Assembly: GCA_947378785.1 (NCBI GenBank)
Contig: CANCLK010000001.1
Location: 61,490 to 125,489 of the forward strand
Length of the DNA stretch: 64,000 nucleotides
Direction of reading: 5' to 3'
Source of the DNA: Comamonadaceae bacterium
GTDB taxonomy: Bacteria; Pseudomonadota; Gammaproteobacteria; Burkholderiales; Burkholderiaceae_C
Shown: piece by piece, positions 53,308 through 64,000 of the stretch
How positions within the stretch are numbered: the first letter of the stretch is position 1
Layout: each line of letters opens with the position of its first letter
Position numbers and translations under genes: made by a program
Notes under the pieces: generated by a model
What the model saw: the letters and a program-made list of their open reading frames with translations, nothing else
The model's database searches: none
Told to the model about the DNA's origin: nothing

Positions 53308-54315
53308 TCAGGTCAGCGATGCCTGCACCCGCGACACGCTCTCCAATGCGCTTGCACTCAAGGGGCCGCGTTCGAAACTGGCCACCGCCAGCTGGAGTTG
53401 CTCCAAGCTAGAGAGCCCCAATGCCAAGGTACTGAGCAGCGGGTTAGACAATGTATAGCGCAACGCTAGGTCCACAAAGCTGGTGGCTTCGCCCGCGTCT
53501 ATCAGCGCGCCAAAGCGCCTAGCGGCTTCAACGTCCGCCGCATAGTCAGCGCCCATGCCGATGCCCTGGCCGATCGGAATAGAGACCGTTGCGGCCAGGG
53601 GCTCGCGGTCGAGAGATGCGCTGAGAGCGCCGCCCGCAAGGATACGGATGCCAATGGTGCCAGTGTTCTTCGCTGCCATCGTCTCCAACATATCGGCGTA
53701 ATCGTCTGCGTCCCGCGTCAGCTTATTCGCCATGCCGCCAGCGGTCGCGTTCAGCAAGTTGAACGGCACCTGTGCTGAATCGAAGGCACCGCTGTCGATC
53801 ACTCGCTTGATTTCAGACGCATCGCCCAAGGCGGTGATGCCGATGTATTTGACCTTCCCCTGCGCCTGTAGCCGTTGCATGGCGGGCGCGATGGCGTTCA
53901 ACACGAAGTCAGCCGTCATACCCGGCCGCTGGCCCTCAGCAGACAAGGGGTGGTGGAGCTGCAGCAAATCGACGCTATCTCGCCCGAGGCGGCGTAGGCT
54001 GCCTTCTAGGGACGTCGCCATCTCGCCGGCCATGTCGGCAGCGGCATAGTTGCTGTTCGGCGACATACGCACCTTGGTGCCCACCAGCGCATGGTTTACG
54101 TTGGCGCCTAGCGCCCGGCCCAAGTTGGTCTCAGATGCGCCGTCACCGTAGAAGGGCGCGGTGTCGAAATAGTTGATGCCTGCGTTCAGTGCAATAGCGA
54201 TGGCCTCGCGCTGCTCGCGGTCGGTGCCGCGAACCATGAGCCCTCCGATGGCCCCGCAACCGAACGTAAAAGCGCCAACACGCAGACCAGTGCGCCCAAG
54301 AAGTCTATTTTCCAT
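53308..54315 (-). CDS. aldo/keto reductase
   Basis: NAD(P)H-dependent oxidoreductase of 335 residues with a TIM-barrel fold. The catalytic tetrad is visible: Asp and Tyr in NYFDTAPFYGDG near residue 50, Lys in LVGTKVRM near 80 and His in LLQLHHPL near 121. The substrate is unknown. It lies 14 bp downstream of a Bug protein gene on the same strand, so it may process the imported compound. Confidence 0.92.
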   Translation of the reverse strand: MENRLLGRTGLRVGAFTFGCGAIGGLMVRGTDREQREAIAIALNAGINYFDTAPFYGDGASETNLGRALGANVNHALVGTKVRMSPNSNYAAADMAGEMATSLEGSLRRLGRDSVDLLQLHHPLSAEGQRPGMTADFVLNAIAPAMQRLQAQGKVKYIGITALGDASEIKRVIDSGAFDSAQVPFNLLNATAGGMANKLTRDADDYADMLETMAAKNTGTIGIRILAGGALSASLDREPLAATVSIPIGQGIGMGADYAADVEAARRFGALIDAGEATSFVDLALRYTLSNPLLSTLALGLSSLEQLQLAVASFERGPLSASALESVSRVQASLT

Positions 54316-54329
54316 TGATCTATTACCTG

Positions 54330-55304
54330 TTATTCGATGACCGCACCAGAAAGCTTGACCAATTGGGCCCAGCTAGCAATGTCGCTCGGTAATAAATTGG
54401 CAAATGCCAGCGGTGTGGATCCAACCGCTTCAGTGCCATCCGCTGCCAATTGCTTTTTCATTTCGGGGGTTTGCAGCGCCTTTTGCGCTTCCCGCGCGAG
54501 CACTGCGACGATGGCCGGGTCGGTGCCCGCCGGGGCCATGATGCCGTGCCATATTTGCACATCGTATCCGGGCAACGTGTCTGCGATGGGTGCGGCCTGC
54601 GGCATCCGCGGTGAACGGGTCGGCCCCGCCATCCCCAGCGCCTTGAGCTTGCCACTTTCAAGGTGTGGCAACACCTCGACCATAGGCGCAAACACCACGT
54701 CAAGCCGTCCCGCCAGCAGTTCCAAGTTGGCCGGGGAACCGCCCTTGAACGGTATGTGCTGCATCTGCAATGAAGCCATCTTGCTGAACAAGGCGGCAGC
54801 GAGGTGCGACGAGGTGCCATTGCCCGCTGAGCCGTAGTTGGCCTGGCCTGAAGCCTTGGCCCACTTGATGAAATCCGGCACGCTTGAAACGGGCAGATTG
54901 CTGTTCACGACCATGACCAGGGGTGGCCGGGCCAAGATGGTGACGGGGGCGTAGTCTTTGACCAAATCGAAGGGTGCAGGTCGGTACAGACTCATGTTCG
55001 CGGAATGCGAGCTGGTCGCGTACAACAGCGTGTGACCATCGGGCTTGGCCCTCGCGACATACGTCGCGCCGATGCTACCGCCAGCGCCCGCCCGGTTGTC
55101 AACAACGACTGGCTGGGCTAAGCCGCGTGCCATACCCTGCGCCACCAGACGCGCGATGCCATCAGCACTGCCACCTGGTGCGAGAGGGACAACCAAGGTG
55201 ATCGGCATCGTCGGGTACACCGCCGCATTCGCGGAGCGCGAAGCCCCCGCCACCCAGGCCACACCAGCACCCGCGACTGTCTGCAAAAAAGCTCGTTTTT
55301 TCAT
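54330..55304 (-). CDS. Bug/TctC-family solute-binding protein
   Basis: Fourth orphan TTT receptor, 324 residues from MKKRAFLQTVAGAG with a signal peptide ending ANAA near residue 28. YPTMPITLVVPLAPGGSADG, NRAGAGGS near 75 and HIPFKGGSPANLELLAG near 180 are characteristic. GGAG seven bases before the ATG at 55304 favours this start over one 60 bp upstream. Paired with the aldo/keto reductase downstream. Confidence 0.92.
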   Translation of the reverse strand: MKKRAFLQTVAGAGVAWVAGASRSANAAVYPTMPITLVVPLAPGGSADGIARLVAQGMARGLAQPVVVDNRAGAGGSIGATYVARAKPDGHTLLYATSSHSANMSLYRPAPFDLVKDYAPVTILARPPLVMVVNSNLPVSSVPDFIKWAKASGQANYGSAGNGTSSHLAAALFSKMASLQMQHIPFKGGSPANLELLAGRLDVVFAPMVEVLPHLESGKLKALGMAGPTRSPRMPQAAPIADTLPGYDVQIWHGIMAPAGTDPAIVAVLAREAQKALQTPEMKKQLAADGTEAVGSTPLAFANLLPSDIASWAQLVKLSGAVIE

Positions 55305-55409
55305 GCTCAGCTCCATCAAAAAGTAGACTGAATAGCCTTGACTTGATACACGCCAATCGAACAAAAATCACCCGAAACATTGTTGCATAACCCCGCATGA
55401 GGCTGACAC

Positions 55410-56150
55410 TCAGTCCGCATGGCGCCAGCGACCAGAGTCTGGGCACACCGTAGCGCTTGCGCCATTCAGCCAGACTTGCTCTTCACTCAGTCGCAACGCA
55501 GTCGAAGGATCGATGTCGAAAGCAACGTTCAGTGCCCGACCCACATCGGCATTCTCAATGGACATCTCCCAAGTCAGAAAGACTTGTGAGCAATCTTTGT
55601 TGGAAGGGAAATCGGCCGCGTCAAAGCCAGAGCTGCGGCGATCAATGACCGCGTGAGGTTGCCCTGTGTCGAAGATCACCGCTGTCCCCCGGACCAAGGG
55701 AATTCGATGACCTGTAGCTGGAAAATGCAAGTCGAGCCCTTTGTCCTCAGACAAAAAGAGGTTGCAAAAAGCAGCACTGCCATACTGCGCTCCGTCGTGG
55801 TGGTACTTCGCGCCGCGGCAAGCCATCAGAGCGGCGTCACTTGTGGCAAGAACATCTTGTAGACCCAACGAGCGCGTCCAAACGGACGCTGCCTGCGCGC
55901 AGTGCTTGTAGTCAGGCCACCGAACTCGTGCTCGCGGCAAAGACAGTGCCTCGACGTCTCCGGGCTCTAGCCCTAAGCGTAACGCGATATCTCGCTCCCA
56001 ATCTGCCATTAGCCTTGTGGGCGGCGCAGGGATGTCGACCGTAGCCGTCAGAACAACATCGCTCACGCTTCGACTGCGGATGGCATCACCACTCCAAAAA
56101 TAGGAAGTAAGAAGGTCTTGCAAGCGATGCCATTGAGGGGGAGGACTCAT
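55410..56150 (-). CDS. uncharacterised protein, possible 2OG-Fe(II) oxygenase fold
   Basis: 246 residues, not assigned to a named family. In the middle, YHHDGAQYGSAAFCNLFL (near 115-135) offers an H-X-D iron site and GQPHAVIDRR (near 165) a distal His with basic residues. This is the layout of a 2-oxoglutarate/Fe(II) dioxygenase jelly roll. The rest, including the N-terminal 100 residues, is unfamiliar. It is monocistronic on the minus strand. Confidence 0.7.
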   Translation of the reverse strand: MSPPPQWHRLQDLLTSYFWSGDAIRSRSVSDVVLTATVDIPAPPTRLMADWERDIALRLGLEPGDVEALSLPRARVRWPDYKHCAQAASVWTRSLGLQDVLATSDAALMACRGAKYHHDGAQYGSAAFCNLFLSEDKGLDLHFPATGHRIPLVRGTAVIFDTGQPHAVIDRRSSGFDAADFPSNKDCSQVFLTWEMSIENADVGRALNVAFDIDPSTALRLSEEQVWLNGASATVCPDSGRWRHAD

Positions 56151-56260
56151 AGGGTCAGTGTAGTCAGGCCCAGCAACTCATTAGGTCGTCACTGATTCCA
56201 ATTGAAGCAGGTAAAGTTCCGGGAATATTTTGATACTGAAATCTTGAGGCCAAAGAACTG

Positions 56261-56719
56261 ATGAAACTGAAAATTCTGGTCGGCAGCATGACCGGCACCG
56301 CCCACAGCATCGCCCAAGCGATCCAGATGGATTGCACTGAATTGGTCGCGCAAATTGACGTTCTACCAATGGACGGGGTCGGCGTGAGCGAGTTCGATGC
56401 CCCAGCTGAAGACCTGCTGTATCTCGTCTGCTGCTCTACCTACGGATCTGGTGACGTGCCCGACAACGCTAGCGGCTTTTATGACTCGCTTGACCTTGAA
56501 CCACGCTTTTTAGGGCATGTGCGCTACGGCGTTATCGCCTTGGGTGATCAGTGTTACCCCGACACGTTTTGCGGCGGTGGCAAAAAAATTGACACGCGCT
56601 TGCAAGACCTAGGAGCCCAGCGCATCGGTGAACTCTGCTGCCTTGACGCCAGTAGCGGAAACGAGCCAGCCGTTGAGGCTGTCCTTTGGTGTCGGCAGTG
56701 GCTGACGCAAGCACATTGA
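56261..56719 (+). CDS. flavodoxin-like protein (MioC type)
   Basis: 152-residue FMN-binding electron carrier. The phosphate loop is [12 protein letters not shown] at residues 8-19; [14 protein letters not shown] near 57 and [22 protein letters not shown] near 90 match the MioC/sulfite reductase flavodoxin subfamily. It is convergent with the IclR regulator gene, which ends 7 bp downstream. Confidence 0.9.
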   Translation: MKLKILVGSMTGTAHSIAQAIQMDCTELVAQIDVLPMDGVGVSEFDAPAEDLLYLVCCSTYGSGDVPDNASGFYDSLDLEPRFLGHVRYGVIALGDQCYPDTFCGGGKKIDTRLQDLGAQRIGELCCLDASSGNEPAVEAVLWCRQWLTQAH

Positions 56720-56725
56720 AAAGCG

Positions 56726-57565
56726 CTAAAGCAAGGGCCGCAATTCACGCGCGGCATCGAGCAGAAGAGGCAACATACCCAAGTGCCCAGCACCAGCAAG
56801 CGATGAGCTCACCACATTGATGGCGGCGACGGTGTGGCCTTGCATGTCGCGCAGCGGTACAGCCAGCGCGTGGACACCCAGTTCGTGCTCTTCACTGGCT
56901 TGGCAGTAGTCGTCTGCACGGACTTTCTCGACCCCTGCTTTGAGCGCACGCGGATCTGTCGTGGTGTGCACAGTCAGCCGGGCTAAGCCCGTTGCCAGAC
57001 GCGGCTTCAACCAAGCATTGAACTCGCTCCTGCCTTTAGCGGCCAACAACACGCGGCCCGTGGATGTCGCGTGCGCCGGTAAGCGTGCACCCAAGTGCAA
57101 GCCGTAGGCCAGCACCCTCGCCTGCACAGAGTTTGACTCCGTGCTTTTCCATTCCAATCCGCTGCGCCCGATGATGACGACTTCGTCGCCGTCCAGCACC
57201 GCGACTGAAAACGAGGCTTGCGACTGCGCAGCTAAGCGGTTCAAGGTGGGCTGCACGGCACGCGGCAAGCGCGCGGTGGCGAGGTAGCTGCCTGAAAAAC
57301 GCAACACTTTGGCAGCCAGCCAGAAATAGCGACCATCGGTTTCCAGATAGCCCAAATGCGTGAGCGTCAACAGATGCCGACGTGCCGCCGCGCGGGTGAT
57401 GCCCGCCCGCTCTGCTGCCAGCGTCGCGTTCAGGCGTTGCCGCTGCGGGTCAAACGCTTCCAACACGGCCATGCCTTTGGCCATGCCTTCAATCATGTCG
57501 GCCTTGGCGATGGTGAAAGCGCCCGCCGGTACGGTTTTGGATGGTGTTTTTCGCAGTTCAGGCAT
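56726..57565 (-). CDS. pobR: IclR-family regulator (PobR/PcaR-like)
   Basis: 279 residues from MPELRKTPSKT: N-terminal winged helix-turn-helix (NATLAAERAGITRAAARRHLLTL near 55) and C-terminal IclR effector domain (SFSVAVLDGDEVVIIGRS; ATSTGRVLLAA). It is of the PcaR/PcaU/PobR subgroup and is divergent from pobA, so it likely activates pobA in response to 4-hydroxybenzoate. A 19-bp palindrome overlaps its start. The symbol is by context. Confidence 0.88.
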   Translation of the reverse strand: MPELRKTPSKTVPAGAFTIAKADMIEGMAKGMAVLEAFDPQRQRLNATLAAERAGITRAAARRHLLTLTHLGYLETDGRYFWLAAKVLRFSGSYLATARLPRAVQPTLNRLAAQSQASFSVAVLDGDEVVIIGRSGLEWKSTESNSVQARVLAYGLHLGARLPAHATSTGRVLLAAKGRSEFNAWLKPRLATGLARLTVHTTTDPRALKAGVEKVRADDYCQASEEHELGVHALAVPLRDMQGHTVAAINVVSSSLAGAGHLGMLPLLLDAARELRPLL

Positions 57566-57583
57566 TGCGCGATGATCGCACAA
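57565..57583. promoter_or_regulatory. palindrome at the IclR regulator start
   Basis: TTGCGCGAT-G-ATCGCACAA, nearly perfect 9-bp arms around a central base. It overlaps the first base of the regulator gene and lies 124 bp upstream of pobA. The GATNATCGCAC core resembles what I recall for PcaR/PobR-type sites; probably an autoregulatory and pobA-controlling operator. Confidence 0.6.
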
Positions 57584-57697
57584 TTGAACCGTTCAGCGCA
57601 CAAAGAAGGGCTCACCCACTGGCTGTTCTGGCTCCGGGGACTTACGCTAAAAGCGGATGCCAGCCTTTACCCGAGATATCCGAAGAATCATTTTTAG

Positions 57698-58912
<1,215 letters not shown>

Positions 58913-58946
58913 TCAGTAGCACGCGGCTTGCTGTAAATTGTTGGGT

Positions 58947-59852
58947 ATGACGCAAGCCAAACTCCAAGCCTTAGCCCCAGCCCCTGCCCTGAAAATACCG
59001 CAAGTCCTCAAGGGCGTTCGGTTGCTCAGTCTGGCCTTGAATTTACCCGGCCCTGCTGCGTTGATGCGCTGCCAGCAGATGGGCGCGCGATGCGTCAAGC
59101 TGGAGCCGCCGAGTGGCGATCCAATGCAGCATTACAGCCCGACCGCTTATGCGCAGTTGCAGAGCGGCGTTAAGGTTATCACGGCAGATTTGAAGACGGC
59201 GGCAGGACAAAAAACGCTGCACCGGGAACTCGCCAAAACCGATGTGCTGATCACCTCGTTCCGGCCGTCTGCAATTGAAAAACTCGGCTTGGGCTGGAAG
59301 ACTCTGCACCGTCTCTACCCTGCCCTGTCGCATGTCGCCATCGTCGGCAGCCCTGGGGCGCGCGCCGAAGAACCCGGCCACGACCTGACCTACGTGGCTG
59401 ACAGTGGCTTGGTGCCCGGCCTTGAATTACCCGCGACGCTGTACGCCGACATGGGCGGTTCGTTGACCGCCAGCGAAGCGGTGTTGCAGGCGGTTCTGTC
59501 GCAGCGCAACAGCGGAAAAGGCGTCCGCTTAGAAATAGCACTGTCTAGCGCAGCGCAATACCTCGCACTACCCCGGCAATGGGGTCTGACGCAGGCGAGT
59601 GGTTTTGTAGGTGGCGCACATGCTGGTTACCGCGTTTATGAATGCAAGGACGGCCGTGTGGCGGTGGCGGCGTTGGAGTCGCATTTTGCAGCGGCGTTGT
59701 GTGCTGCGGCGGGTTTGCCCGACTCAGATGTCGTCAGCTTACAAACACAGGCCACGCGAAACGGCATTGCCCGTTTTTTGAAAAAGCAGACGCGCCAGCA
59801 ACTGGATGCACTGGCGTTGCAACGGGACATTCCGTTGCACACGATGGCTTAG
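58947..59852 (+). CDS. short CaiB/BaiF CoA-transferase family protein
   Basis: 301 residues, about 100 shorter than usual family III transferases. The N-terminal half is recognisable ([49 protein letters not shown]), as is [19 protein letters not shown] near 190, which should carry the catalytic Asp. The C-terminus ends at RDIPLHTMA, where longer relatives continue. No frameshift is obvious; this may be a natural short form related to alpha-methylacyl-CoA racemase. Its stop overlaps that of the convergent ygiQ by 3 bp. Confidence 0.85.
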   Translation: MTQAKLQALAPAPALKIPQVLKGVRLLSLALNLPGPAALMRCQQMGARCVKLEPPSGDPMQHYSPTAYAQLQSGVKVITADLKTAAGQKTLHRELAKTDVLITSFRPSAIEKLGLGWKTLHRLYPALSHVAIVGSPGARAEEPGHDLTYVADSGLVPGLELPATLYADMGGSLTASEAVLQAVLSQRNSGKGVRLEIALSSAAQYLALPRQWGLTQASGFVGGAHAGYRVYECKDGRVAVAALESHFAAALCAAAGLPDSDVVSLQTQATRNGIARFLKKQTRQQLDALALQRDIPLHTMA

Positions 59853-62239
59853 CGGCGCTTTGAGGCCTTCGGCCCTGTCGGCTTGGACGAGGGTCCTGCA
59901 CCAAGTGCCAATGGCGGCAAACCGGTGTGACGTGTCAGCAAACGCCCCCGGACGATCGGCGTTTCCTTGGTCGGGCTTGTTGTCGAGTTCTTCTTGCGTG
60001 CGCTGGTGTAGCCGCCGTCGGTCAGCGGCTGGAAGGTGGGGATCAAATGATGCTTGCCATTGCCGATCAAGTCAGACCGGCCCATGGTCTTGAGCGCTTC
60101 GCGCAGCAGCGGCCAGTTGTTGGCGTCGTGGTAACGCAAGAAAGCTTTGTGCAGGCGACGGCGTTTGTCGCCACGCACGATGTCCACGGTCTCGCTGTCG
60201 CGCGTGATCTTGCGCAGCGGATTGCGGTTGGTGTGGTACATCGCCGTCGCCGTGGCCATGGGTGACGGGTAGAAAGTCTGCACCTGGTCGGCCCTGAAGC
60301 CACTTTTCTTGAGCCAGATAGCGAGATTCATCATGTCTTCGTCGCTGGTACCCGGATGGGCGGCGATGAAGTAGGGAATCAAAAACTGCTTCTTGCCGGC
60401 CTCGAGCGAGTACTTCTCGAACATCTGCTTGAACTTGTCGTAGCTGCCAATGCCCGGCTTCATCATCTTTGTCAGCGGGCCTTGCTCTGTGTGCTCGGGC
60501 GCGATCTTCAGGTAACCACCGACGTGGTGCGTCACCAGTTCTTTGACGTACTCAGGGCTTTGCACGGCCAAGTCATAGCGCAGGCCCGAGCTGATGAGGA
60601 TTTTCTTGATGCCCTTGAGCGCCCGGGCTCGGCGGTACATCTTGATCAGGGGCGCGTGGTCGGTGTTGAGGTTGGAGCAAATGCCAGGGTAAACACATGA
60701 CGGTTTGCGGCAAGCGGACTCAATCTCGGGCGACTTGCAACCGATGCGGTACATGTTGGCTGTCGGGCCGCCGAGGTCTGAAATAGCGCCGGTGAAGCCT
60801 TTGACGGTGTCACGAATGGCTTCGATCTCGCGGATCACAGAGTCCTCGGAACGGCTCTGGATGATGCGGCCTTCGTGCTCGGTGATGGAACAAAACGTGC
60901 AACCGCCAAAGCAGCCGCGCATGATGTTCACGCTGAAGCGAATCATTTCCCAGGCGGGGATCTTGGTGCCGTGGTCATGGCTGCCGTTCTCGTCTGCGTA
61001 TATGGGGTGCGGTGAACGCGCATACGGCAAGTCGAAAACATAGTCCATTTCGGCAGTGGTCAGCGGGATCGGCGGCGGGTTGATCCACACGTCGCGGGCG
61101 GTGACGCCTTCTCCGTGGGCCTGTACCAGCGCGCGGGCATTGCCGGGATTGGTCTCAAGATGCAGCACGCGGTTGGCGTGGGCGTAGAGCACGGCGTCGC
61201 TGCGAACCTGCTCGTAAGACGGCAGCCGAATCACCGAACGGTCACGCGGCGGCACTTTGATCTTGCCTTGCATGGACGGCAAGCTCGGGTTCTGCACAAA
61301 GGTGAGCGGCTTGATGGCGGGGTTGGCCAGCGGCGGTGTTTTTACCTTGAGCACTGGCGAGCCAGCGGCTTCGGCCTTGACGGCCACATCAGCAGCTTCG
61401 TCTTCGCGGGCGCAAGTGGCGCCCTGCTCTTTGGCCTGCTCCGAAATCATCAGGTACGGATTGACGTGGGCTTCGACCCTGCCTGGCGCATCGACATTGG
61501 TGGAATCAATCTCGAACCAGCCTTGCGCGGTCTCGTCACCTTGACGGCGAATGAAGGCGGTGCCGCGAACGTCGGTGATGTTGGCGATCGGTTCTTTGGC
61601 AGCCAAGCGATGGGAGATTTCGACAATCGCGCGCTCAGCGTTGCCATACAGCAGCAGGTCGCATTTGGCGTCGACCACCACGCTGCGGCGGACTTTGTCA
61701 GACCAGTAGTCGTAATGCGCGATGCGCCGGAGCGAGCCTTCGATGCCGCCCAATACAATCGGTACTTCTTTGTAGGCTTCGCGGCAGCGCTGTGAATAGA
61801 CCAGCGCGGCGCGGTCAGGCCGCTTGCCGCCCATGTCGCCCGGCGTGTAGGCATCGTCACTGCGGATTTTGCGGTCTGCCGTGTAGCGGTTGATCATCGA
61901 ATCCATGTTGCCGGCCGTGACGCCGAAGAACAGATTCGGCTTGCCCAACAGCTTGTAGGGCTCAGCGGTTTGCCAGTCGGGCTGGGCAATGATGCCGACC
62001 CGAAAGCCCTGCGCTTCGAGCATGCGACCAATGACCGCCATGCCAAAACTCGGGTGGTCAACGTAAGCGTCGCCGGTGACGATGATGATGTCGCAACTGT
62101 CCCATCCCAACGCCTGCATTTCCTCGCGGCTGGTTGGCAAAAACTTGGCCGTGCCAAATCGGGCTGCCCAGTACTTGCGGTAACTGGTCAGCGGCTTGGC
62201 GGCACGCGCGAAAAAGGAGACGTCGATGGGGGCGTTCAT
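59849..62239 (-). CDS. YgiQ-family radical SAM protein
   Basis: 796-residue radical SAM enzyme of the UPF0313/YgiQ family, whose reaction is unknown. The N-terminal part ([34 protein letters not shown]) is cobalamin-binding-like in appearance; the 4Fe-4S/SAM motif CFGGCTFC lies near residue 445, and a C-terminal DUF3362-like region ends in a basic tail. Additional cysteines around [12 protein letters not shown] may hold another cluster. It is monocistronic. Confidence 0.92.
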   Translation of the reverse strand: MNAPIDVSFFARAAKPLTSYRKYWAARFGTAKFLPTSREEMQALGWDSCDIIIVTGDAYVDHPSFGMAVIGRMLEAQGFRVGIIAQPDWQTAEPYKLLGKPNLFFGVTAGNMDSMINRYTADRKIRSDDAYTPGDMGGKRPDRAALVYSQRCREAYKEVPIVLGGIEGSLRRIAHYDYWSDKVRRSVVVDAKCDLLLYGNAERAIVEISHRLAAKEPIANITDVRGTAFIRRQGDETAQGWFEIDSTNVDAPGRVEAHVNPYLMISEQAKEQGATCAREDEAADVAVKAEAAGSPVLKVKTPPLANPAIKPLTFVQNPSLPSMQGKIKVPPRDRSVIRLPSYEQVRSDAVLYAHANRVLHLETNPGNARALVQAHGEGVTARDVWINPPPIPLTTAEMDYVFDLPYARSPHPIYADENGSHDHGTKIPAWEMIRFSVNIMRGCFGGCTFCSITEHEGRIIQSRSEDSVIREIEAIRDTVKGFTGAISDLGGPTANMYRIGCKSPEIESACRKPSCVYPGICSNLNTDHAPLIKMYRRARALKGIKKILISSGLRYDLAVQSPEYVKELVTHHVGGYLKIAPEHTEQGPLTKMMKPGIGSYDKFKQMFEKYSLEAGKKQFLIPYFIAAHPGTSDEDMMNLAIWLKKSGFRADQVQTFYPSPMATATAMYHTNRNPLRKITRDSETVDIVRGDKRRRLHKAFLRYHDANNWPLLREALKTMGRSDLIGNGKHHLIPTFQPLTDGGYTSARKKNSTTSPTKETPIVRGRLLTRHTGLPPLALGAGPSSKPTGPKASKRR

Positions 62240-62363
62240 GGCGATTCTGAATAGCCGGACATTGTAGGGTTTCTACCCAAAAAAGCACGAATCTAGAAGA
62301 ATGGCCCTTTATTGCGCCGGGCAAGCAGCGAGTACCGCGCTTCGCTCGACTTGACGGGTTGGG

Positions 62364-62828
62364 CTACCGTCGCAAAGTCATTTGCCCACGAACTTCACCA
62401 CCGGGATGGGCTGCGGTGTGAATATTGGCGTACCAGCGCCCGGCCATCAAATCGGTCACTTGCGCGGCGGTGAGTGTGGCAGAACCTTCCATCGGACTGC
62501 TCATCAGCCCCGGAAACGGCAACACCACACCCGCGTTCGCGCCAACGGCAGCAGGCCCATGGAAATGCCCCGCCCTAGCGGGACCGCTCAAATTAAAATA
62601 AGACACCTTCCAGCGCAACACGTTGGTGTCGGTGTTAAGGACGGCATCCACCTGCCCGGTAGCGATGGAGGCCACCGGTGGAACCTCATTGCCACCACGC
62701 ATCTGCGTTGTGAAGGTCAGAAGATTACTTTTATCTGCGGCTGGCATCATGCCGCCACAACCGACAAGCCATAAGGAGGCCGAGGCAAGAACCGCCAAAC
62801 CGACACGGCGAAAAAGAAAACTGCTCAT
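62364..62828 (-). CDS. CHRD domain lipoprotein
   Basis: 154 residues with a lipoprotein signal (ASLWLVGCGG, lipobox LVGC near residue 24) and a CHRD domain (NEVPPVASIATGQVDAVLN; AGHFHGPAAVGANAGVVLPF; WYANIHTAAHPGGEVRGQM), known from chordin and bacterial surface proteins. AGGAG before the ATG at 62828 supports this start; an alternative at 62849 would overlap the kinase stop by 4 bp. Co-transcribed with the kinase gene upstream. Confidence 0.9.
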   Translation of the reverse strand: MSSFLFRRVGLAVLASASLWLVGCGGMMPAADKSNLLTFTTQMRGGNEVPPVASIATGQVDAVLNTDTNVLRWKVSYFNLSGPARAGHFHGPAAVGANAGVVLPFPGLMSSPMEGSATLTAAQVTDLMAGRWYANIHTAAHPGGEVRGQMTLRR

Positions 62829-62845
62829 GATGAAACTCCTAGCTT

Positions 62846-63949
62846 TCATCCTAATTCAAAAGCCAGAGCCCCAGATAGCTCATCAAGAGGGAAGCATGCC
62901 AGCAGAGTGGTGCCACATTGGTGGCTGGACTTCACTGCGAATTGCCCACCTTCGGCCTCGACACGGTAATGCATCCCCAGTAATCCCAGCATGGCAATGC
63001 GCCCAGATAAGGCATCGAAACCAACGCCGTCGTCCGTCACGCTAATCTCTACATGTTCACCAGCTTCGCGTGACAGGCGCACCCGCACGTGACCGGCCTT
63101 GGCGTAAGCGGCTACGTTGTTAAGCGCCTCTTGTACCAGCCTGTAAATAGTCAGCTCAACTGCGGATTTCAGCTGCAATTCTTCAAGCTCGACGCAAACT
63201 TGGATGCCGTGCGCACGGGTGAAGTCATTGATCAATATCGTCAACGCTTGCACCAGCCCGAGCGAGCTCAAGGAAGAAGGCCGCAGATCTTCAATCAGGC
63301 GGCGCTTGCGGTCAATGCCCTTGTCCAGCATCTGCGAAAAGTGGCTGAAACGGGCGGCAATGTCGGGCGACAGCGGCGCCAACGCCGACTTCAGCCGCGC
63401 CACGTCAAACTTAGCGGCCGTGAACAAGGCACCCAAATCGTCATGCAAGGCACCGGCCAGACGATTTCGCTCTTCTTCACGGGCACACTGCAAGTGCCGG
63501 TTGAGCTCGGTCAGTTCGTCAGTGCGGCGTTTTATCTGTTGGTTCAGCGACAGGGTCAGGGCCTGCAACGCGGCTTCGCTGCCCCGTAACGCATCATTGG
63601 CGCGCTTGCGCTCATCAATGTCTTCAGTCGCGCCATACCAGCAGTCGATGACGCCGGCACTGTCGCGATGTGACACCGCACGAGATCTCATCCAACGGTA
63701 ATTCCCGTCGCGCATGCAGAGCCGATGCTCGACGTCGAAAAGTTTGCCATGCGACACGGTGCAATGCCAAGATTCAGCGATCTGCGGCAGGTCGTCTGGG
63801 TGAACAGAATCGGCCCATGCATCACTCAAACCGCTTTTGCCCGTCCATGCACTCCAACGCTCACTAAGGTAGTCCACCTGACCGTTCGGGTCAGCAGTCC
63901 AAACAACATGCGGATTGAGATTCAAGGCGCTCCAGCCATGGCGGCTCAT
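62846..63949 (-). CDS. PAS sensor histidine kinase (NarX/LiaS type)
   Basis: 367 residues: a PAS domain (about 10-115; ending YGATEDIDERKR), coiled coil, HisKA_3 dimerisation domain with phospho-acceptor His in LAGALHDDLGALF near residue 170, and an HATPase domain (LVQEALNNVAAYAKAG; VTDDGVGFD; GTTLLACFPL). No membrane segments, so cytoplasmic. A stop lies in frame upstream of 63949, so the gene is probably complete. No response regulator is visible; one may lie to the right of the window. The CHRD lipoprotein gene follows. Confidence 0.9.
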   Translation of the reverse strand: MSRHGWSALNLNPHVVWTADPNGQVDYLSERWSAWTGKSGLSDAWADSVHPDDLPQIAESWHCTVSHGKLFDVEHRLCMRDGNYRWMRSRAVSHRDSAGVIDCWYGATEDIDERKRANDALRGSEAALQALTLSLNQQIKRRTDELTELNRHLQCAREEERNRLAGALHDDLGALFTAAKFDVARLKSALAPLSPDIAARFSHFSQMLDKGIDRKRRLIEDLRPSSLSSLGLVQALTILINDFTRAHGIQVCVELEELQLKSAVELTIYRLVQEALNNVAAYAKAGHVRVRLSREAGEHVEISVTDDGVGFDALSGRIAMLGLLGMHYRVEAEGGQFAVKSSHQCGTTLLACFPLDELSGALAFELG

Positions 63950-64000
63950 GTCACGGAAGCCACTTTTCTGCCGACAAGATCAAAGAAGATTCGGTCTCAC

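Overview
The window is chromosomal DNA of a betaproteobacterium, most likely Burkholderiales and close to Comamonadaceae. Five Bug/TctC-type periplasmic binding proteins, many CaiB/BaiF CoA-transferases, the zapB-zapA-6S RNA order, an ExbB-ExbD-LpxK-Trm112-KdsB-Adk block and an AKK-rich SWIB protein all fit that group. This placement comes from protein families and gene order, not from a database search. No rRNA, prophage, insertion sequence or CRISPR array was seen.

Layout: 1-5.3 kb is a minus-strand catabolic operon (CoA-transferase running off the left edge, acyl-CoA dehydrogenase, MmgE/PrpD, Bug protein, MaoC hydratase) behind two tandem palindromes. 5.4-8.2 kb holds a second Bug protein and an AtuA-type pair. 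8.2-12.3 kb holds small housekeeping genes (DUF3820, SUI1/YciH, glyoxalase II-like, aminotransferase, endonuclease III). 12.3-18.1 kb is a tightly overlapped vitamin B12 uptake operon (btuB, two B12-binding proteins, btuC, btuD) under a cobalamin riboswitch. 18.2-20.9 kb is zapB-like, zapA, 6S RNA, a TauE/SafE permease and an HPP-CBS membrane protein.

21-36.6 kb is the main feature: an oxalate catabolism cluster. It has an OxlT-like antiporter, a complete TctCBA transporter, a divergent Crp/Fnr-type regulator, oxalyl-CoA decarboxylase, two formyl-CoA:oxalate CoA-transferases flanking a small stand-alone PAS protein, and an NAD-linked formate dehydrogenase with a fused gamma-beta subunit. Oxalate would be imported, activated to oxalyl-CoA, decarboxylated to formyl-CoA and returned to formate, which is oxidised for NADH. 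Three 14-bp TTGA-N6-TCAA palindromes lie upstream of oxlT, of tctC and between the regulator and oxc. The recognition helix of the regulator carries the E..SR residues FNR uses to read such a site, so I infer one local regulon.

36.9-49.5 kb is largely core genome: SWIB protein, Fe-superoxide dismutase, xseA, exbB/exbD, lpxK, Trm112-like, kdsB, adk, asparaginase, lexA with two SOS boxes, then a fatty/aromatic acyl-CoA set and a glutathione transferase. Two tRNA genes (Pro-UGG, Arg-UCU) follow. 50-64 kb is mixed: Bug protein plus cupin, opgD, aldo/keto reductase plus Bug protein, a 2OG-Fe(II)-like protein, a flavodoxin, an IclR regulator divergent from pobA, a short CoA-transferase, a YgiQ radical SAM protein, and a PAS histidine kinase next to a CHRD lipoprotein.
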